NCBI GenBank assembly: GCA_900550835.1
Contig: URTP01000105.1
Location: 1-6,951 of the forward strand
Length of the DNA stretch: 6,951 nucleotides
Direction: 5' to 3'
Origin: an uncultured Collinsella sp.
GTDB taxonomy: Bacteria; Actinomycetota; Coriobacteriia; Coriobacteriales; Coriobacteriaceae
Shown here piece after piece: positions 5,482-6,951 of the stretch (the first letter of the stretch is position 1; each line of letters opens with the position of its first letter). Position numbers and translations under genes: made by a program. Below the pieces are notes generated by a model. That model was not told the DNA's origin, did not search any database, and was given only the letters and a program-made list of their open reading frames with translations.

Positions 5482-5527
5482 AAAAAGGGACAGGTTAATT
5501 TTGGTAGGTTTTATCTGGTGAAACAAT
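5482..5527. repeat. AT-rich GGGACAGG-type block, possible dispersed repeat remnant
   Basis: Between the racemase stop and its terminator lies a low-GC stretch unlike the surrounding sequence. It contains AAAAAGGGACAGG (5483-5495), TTAATTTTGGTAGG (5496-5509) and TTTTATCTGGTG (5509-5520). From memory, GGGACAGG-containing blocks of this kind recur in bacterial genomes beside REP-associated tyrosine transposases or as their remnants. No transposase gene is present here, and only one copy lies in the window, so repeat status is unproven. Confidence 0.35.
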
Positions 5528-5564
5528 AAAGGCCTCGGCTCGTTTGGTGCGAGCCGAGGCCTTT
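5528..5564. terminator. Strong bidirectional terminator
   Basis: A perfect 15-bp stem, AAAGGCCTCGGCTCG (5528-5542) with CGAGCCGAGGCCTTT (5550-5564), has a 7-nt loop. It ends in TTTT on plus, and on minus it is followed by TTTATTGTTT. It sits between the convergent racemase and EcfT genes and should terminate both. Confidence 0.92.
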
Positions 5565-5593
5565 TGCGTTGGGCGGTTGCTGTCGGTGGCGAA

Positions 5594-6340
5594 CTAGAAC
5601 AGGAAGCCGATGGCGATGAGGGCGATGCTGACGATGAGTACGGCGATGTCCAGGCCCTTGATGGGGTAGCGCTTGTACGAGCTGGCGCGCGTGCGCAGAT
5701 AGAAGCCGCGCTGTTCTGCCGCCAAGGCCGTGGCATCGGTCTTGCCCACGCTCGAGATGAGCAGCGGCACACACAGTGGCAACATGAGCTTAAGCTTCTT
5801 GATAGGGTTCTTGGTGTCGTATTCGACGCCGCGTGCAGTCTGCGCCTCCATGATGGCGTTCATTTCCTGACCAAACACCGGCACAAAGCGTAGCGCCGTG
5901 GTAAAGGTGAAAGCATAGCGATACGGCACGTGCAGCACCTCGACGCAGGCGTTGGCAAGGTCGTTGAGCTTGGTCACCATAAGCATGAGGATGAGTGGCA
6001 GCGCCACGCCCAACAGGCGTAGACAGGCCTTCGATCCTGTGATGAGGCCCGTGTCGGTGATAAAGCCCCACACAACGTTGCCATCGCGCATAAAGGCAAG
6101 CTGGAGCACCAGCATGATAAGCGCGAGCGGAATCAGCAACTTGAGCAGCGAGAGCAGACGGTCGACGACACCGGCATAGGCACCCAGCGCAAGGGTGAGT
6201 GCCAAAAAGCCCAGCAGCGCCACGTAGGTGTCGGACAAGAAGATGCCGACGATGATGGCGGCGGCGAGGCCCAGTTTGACGACGGGGTTCAGGCGATGCA
6301 GCAGCGTATCGCCCGGCATGTAGTCGATGACGTTAACCAC
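5594..6340 (-). CDS. ecfT: ECF transporter transmembrane component EcfT
   Basis: Integral membrane protein of 248 residues that couples the ATPase pair of an energy-coupling-factor importer to a substrate-binding S component. Hydrophobic segments lie at about 23-36, 38-57, 64-83, 105-123, 184-198 and 231-247. The cytoplasmic coupling region carries the two Ala-Arg-Gly-type motifs typical of EcfT, TARGV (168-172) and EQRGF (209-213), which dock into the ATPase grooves. FTTALRFVPVF (146-156) before the first motif is also family-typical. The start is GTG at 6340, overlapping the end of the upstream ATPase gene by 8 nt, with AAGGAG (6351-6356 on the complementary strand) 10 nt upstream. The first in-frame ATG (6319) lacks a ribosome binding site. 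It is the last gene of its operon, ending before the terminator at 5528-5564. The vitamin or metal transported cannot be told from EcfT. Confidence 0.9.
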   Translation of the reverse strand: MVNVIDYMPGDTLLHRLNPVVKLGLAAAIIVGIFLSDTYVALLGFLALTLALGAYAGVVDRLLSLLKLLIPLALIMLVLQLAFMRDGNVVWGFITDTGLITGSKACLRLLGVALPLILMLMVTKLNDLANACVEVLHVPYRYAFTFTTALRFVPVFGQEMNAIMEAQTARGVEYDTKNPIKKLKLMLPLCVPLLISSVGKTDATALAAEQRGFYLRTRASSYKRYPIKGLDIAVLIVSIALIAIGFLF

Positions 6341-6951
6341 GGCGGACCATCTCCTTGGTAATGCGAACGATATCGGTGACCTCGCTCACCTGCGCAAAAG
6401 CGGGCGAGACGGAAGATGCCAGACGGCGCGAGAGTTCAATAACCTGGGGCGGCTCAACATAGGCACGCCGCATGAGATCGATGTTCGAGAATAGCTCGTG
6501 CGTGCGGCCGCGGTCGAGGATGTGACCGTTTGCCATGACGACGATGCGCTCGGCAAAGTCGGAAACAACTTCCATATCGTGGCAGACCATGATAACGGCG
6601 CAGCCGCGCTCGGCCATGGTGCGCACCGTTTCCATGACGGTCATGCACTCGCGGTAATCAAGGCCGCTCGTGGGCTCGTCGAGCACGACGATCTTGGGCT
6701 CAACCACTACGACGGAGGCAAGCGCCACCATTTGTCGCTGGCCGCGCGAAAGTGAGAAAGGTGCCTCATCGGCAGGCAGGCCAAAGCGGTCGATAACGAG
6801 TTGAGCACGACGCAGAGCCTCGGCACGGTCGATGCCGGCAAGCTCCAGGCCAAAAGCGACCTCGTCGAGTACGGTATCCTTGCAGATCTGGCGGTCGGGG
6901 TTTTGGAAGAGCGGTGCGACTTCGCGGGCGATGCGGCTCGTGGGAACGGCC
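6333..6951 (-). CDS. ECF transporter ATP-binding protein, C-terminal part (runs off the right edge)
   Basis: About 205 C-terminal residues are visible, reading from the window edge at 6950 down to TAA at 6333-6335. The start and Walker A lie outside. In order it shows the Q-loop in PLFQNPDRQI, DEVAFGLEL, the ABC signature as LSRGQRQ (in place of LSGGQ), Walker B and D-loop in VVLDEPTSGLD, and the H-loop histidine in VCHDME. FQNPDxQ and DEVAFG are characteristic of EcfA/CbiO-type ATPases that energise vitamin and metal ECF importers. An approximately 50-residue C-terminal tail follows. Because the N-terminus is missing, it is unclear whether this is EcfA1, EcfA2 or the second half of a fused double-ATPase protein. 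The 8-nt overlap with ecfT indicates translational coupling. Confidence 0.88.
   Translation of the reverse strand, partial: AVPTSRIAREVAPLFQNPDRQICKDTVLDEVAFGLELAGIDRAEALRRAQLVIDRFGLPADEAPFSLSRGQRQMVALASVVVVEPKIVVLDEPTSGLDYRECMTVMETVRTMAERGCAVIMVCHDMEVVSDFAERIVVMANGHILDRGRTHELFSNIDLMRRAYVEPPQVIELSRRLASSVSPAFAQVSEVTDIVRITKEMVRRG

Overview
The window looks like chromosomal DNA from a moderately GC-rich Gram-positive bacterium. My best guess is the Coriobacteriia (a Collinsella-like gut actinobacterium). The grounds are codon style (CGC/CGT arginine, GCC/GTG-rich), TATGAT/TAGAAT -10 boxes close to starts, an ECF-type transporter, and an ATP-grasp ligase beside an aspartate-type racemase. This assignment is inference; no rRNA or other phylogenetic marker is present.

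Layout. Bases 1-245 (minus) are the N-terminus of an IS30-like transposase running off the left edge. It is followed by the end of that element, including a strong 38-bp dyad (298-335). A membrane-anchored Ser/Thr protein kinase (435-1814, plus) comes next, possibly read from a leaderless transcript. It converges on a secreted coiled-coil peptidoglycan hydrolase (1852-2985, minus), with a terminator hairpin between them at 1819-1841. The gene-free stretch 2986-3380 separates that hydrolase from a divergent plus-strand pair and carries a cluster of TCAACTTGA-type dyads near the hydrolase promoter.

The plus-strand pair is an ATP-grasp carboxylate-amine ligase resembling D-aspartate ligase (3381-4637) and an Asp/Glu racemase with both catalytic cysteines (4722-5468). 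Together they look like a supply-and-ligate module for a D-amino acid, most plausibly D-Asp for the peptidoglycan cross-bridge. The divergent wall hydrolase makes 1.85-5.5 kb look like a cell-wall neighbourhood.

A strong bidirectional terminator (5528-5564) closes the racemase and the minus-strand ECF operon on the right. That operon contains the transmembrane coupling protein EcfT (5594-6340) and, upstream and overlapping by 8 nt, an ECF ATPase (6333 to beyond the right edge). No substrate-binding S component is visible, so the substrate is unknown.

I see no CRISPR array, tRNA, rRNA, prophage or obvious defence system. The most interesting points are the ligase-racemase pair, the dyad cluster at the hydrolase promoter, the atypical kinase, and a GGGACAGG-type AT-rich block after the racemase that resembles a dispersed repeat.
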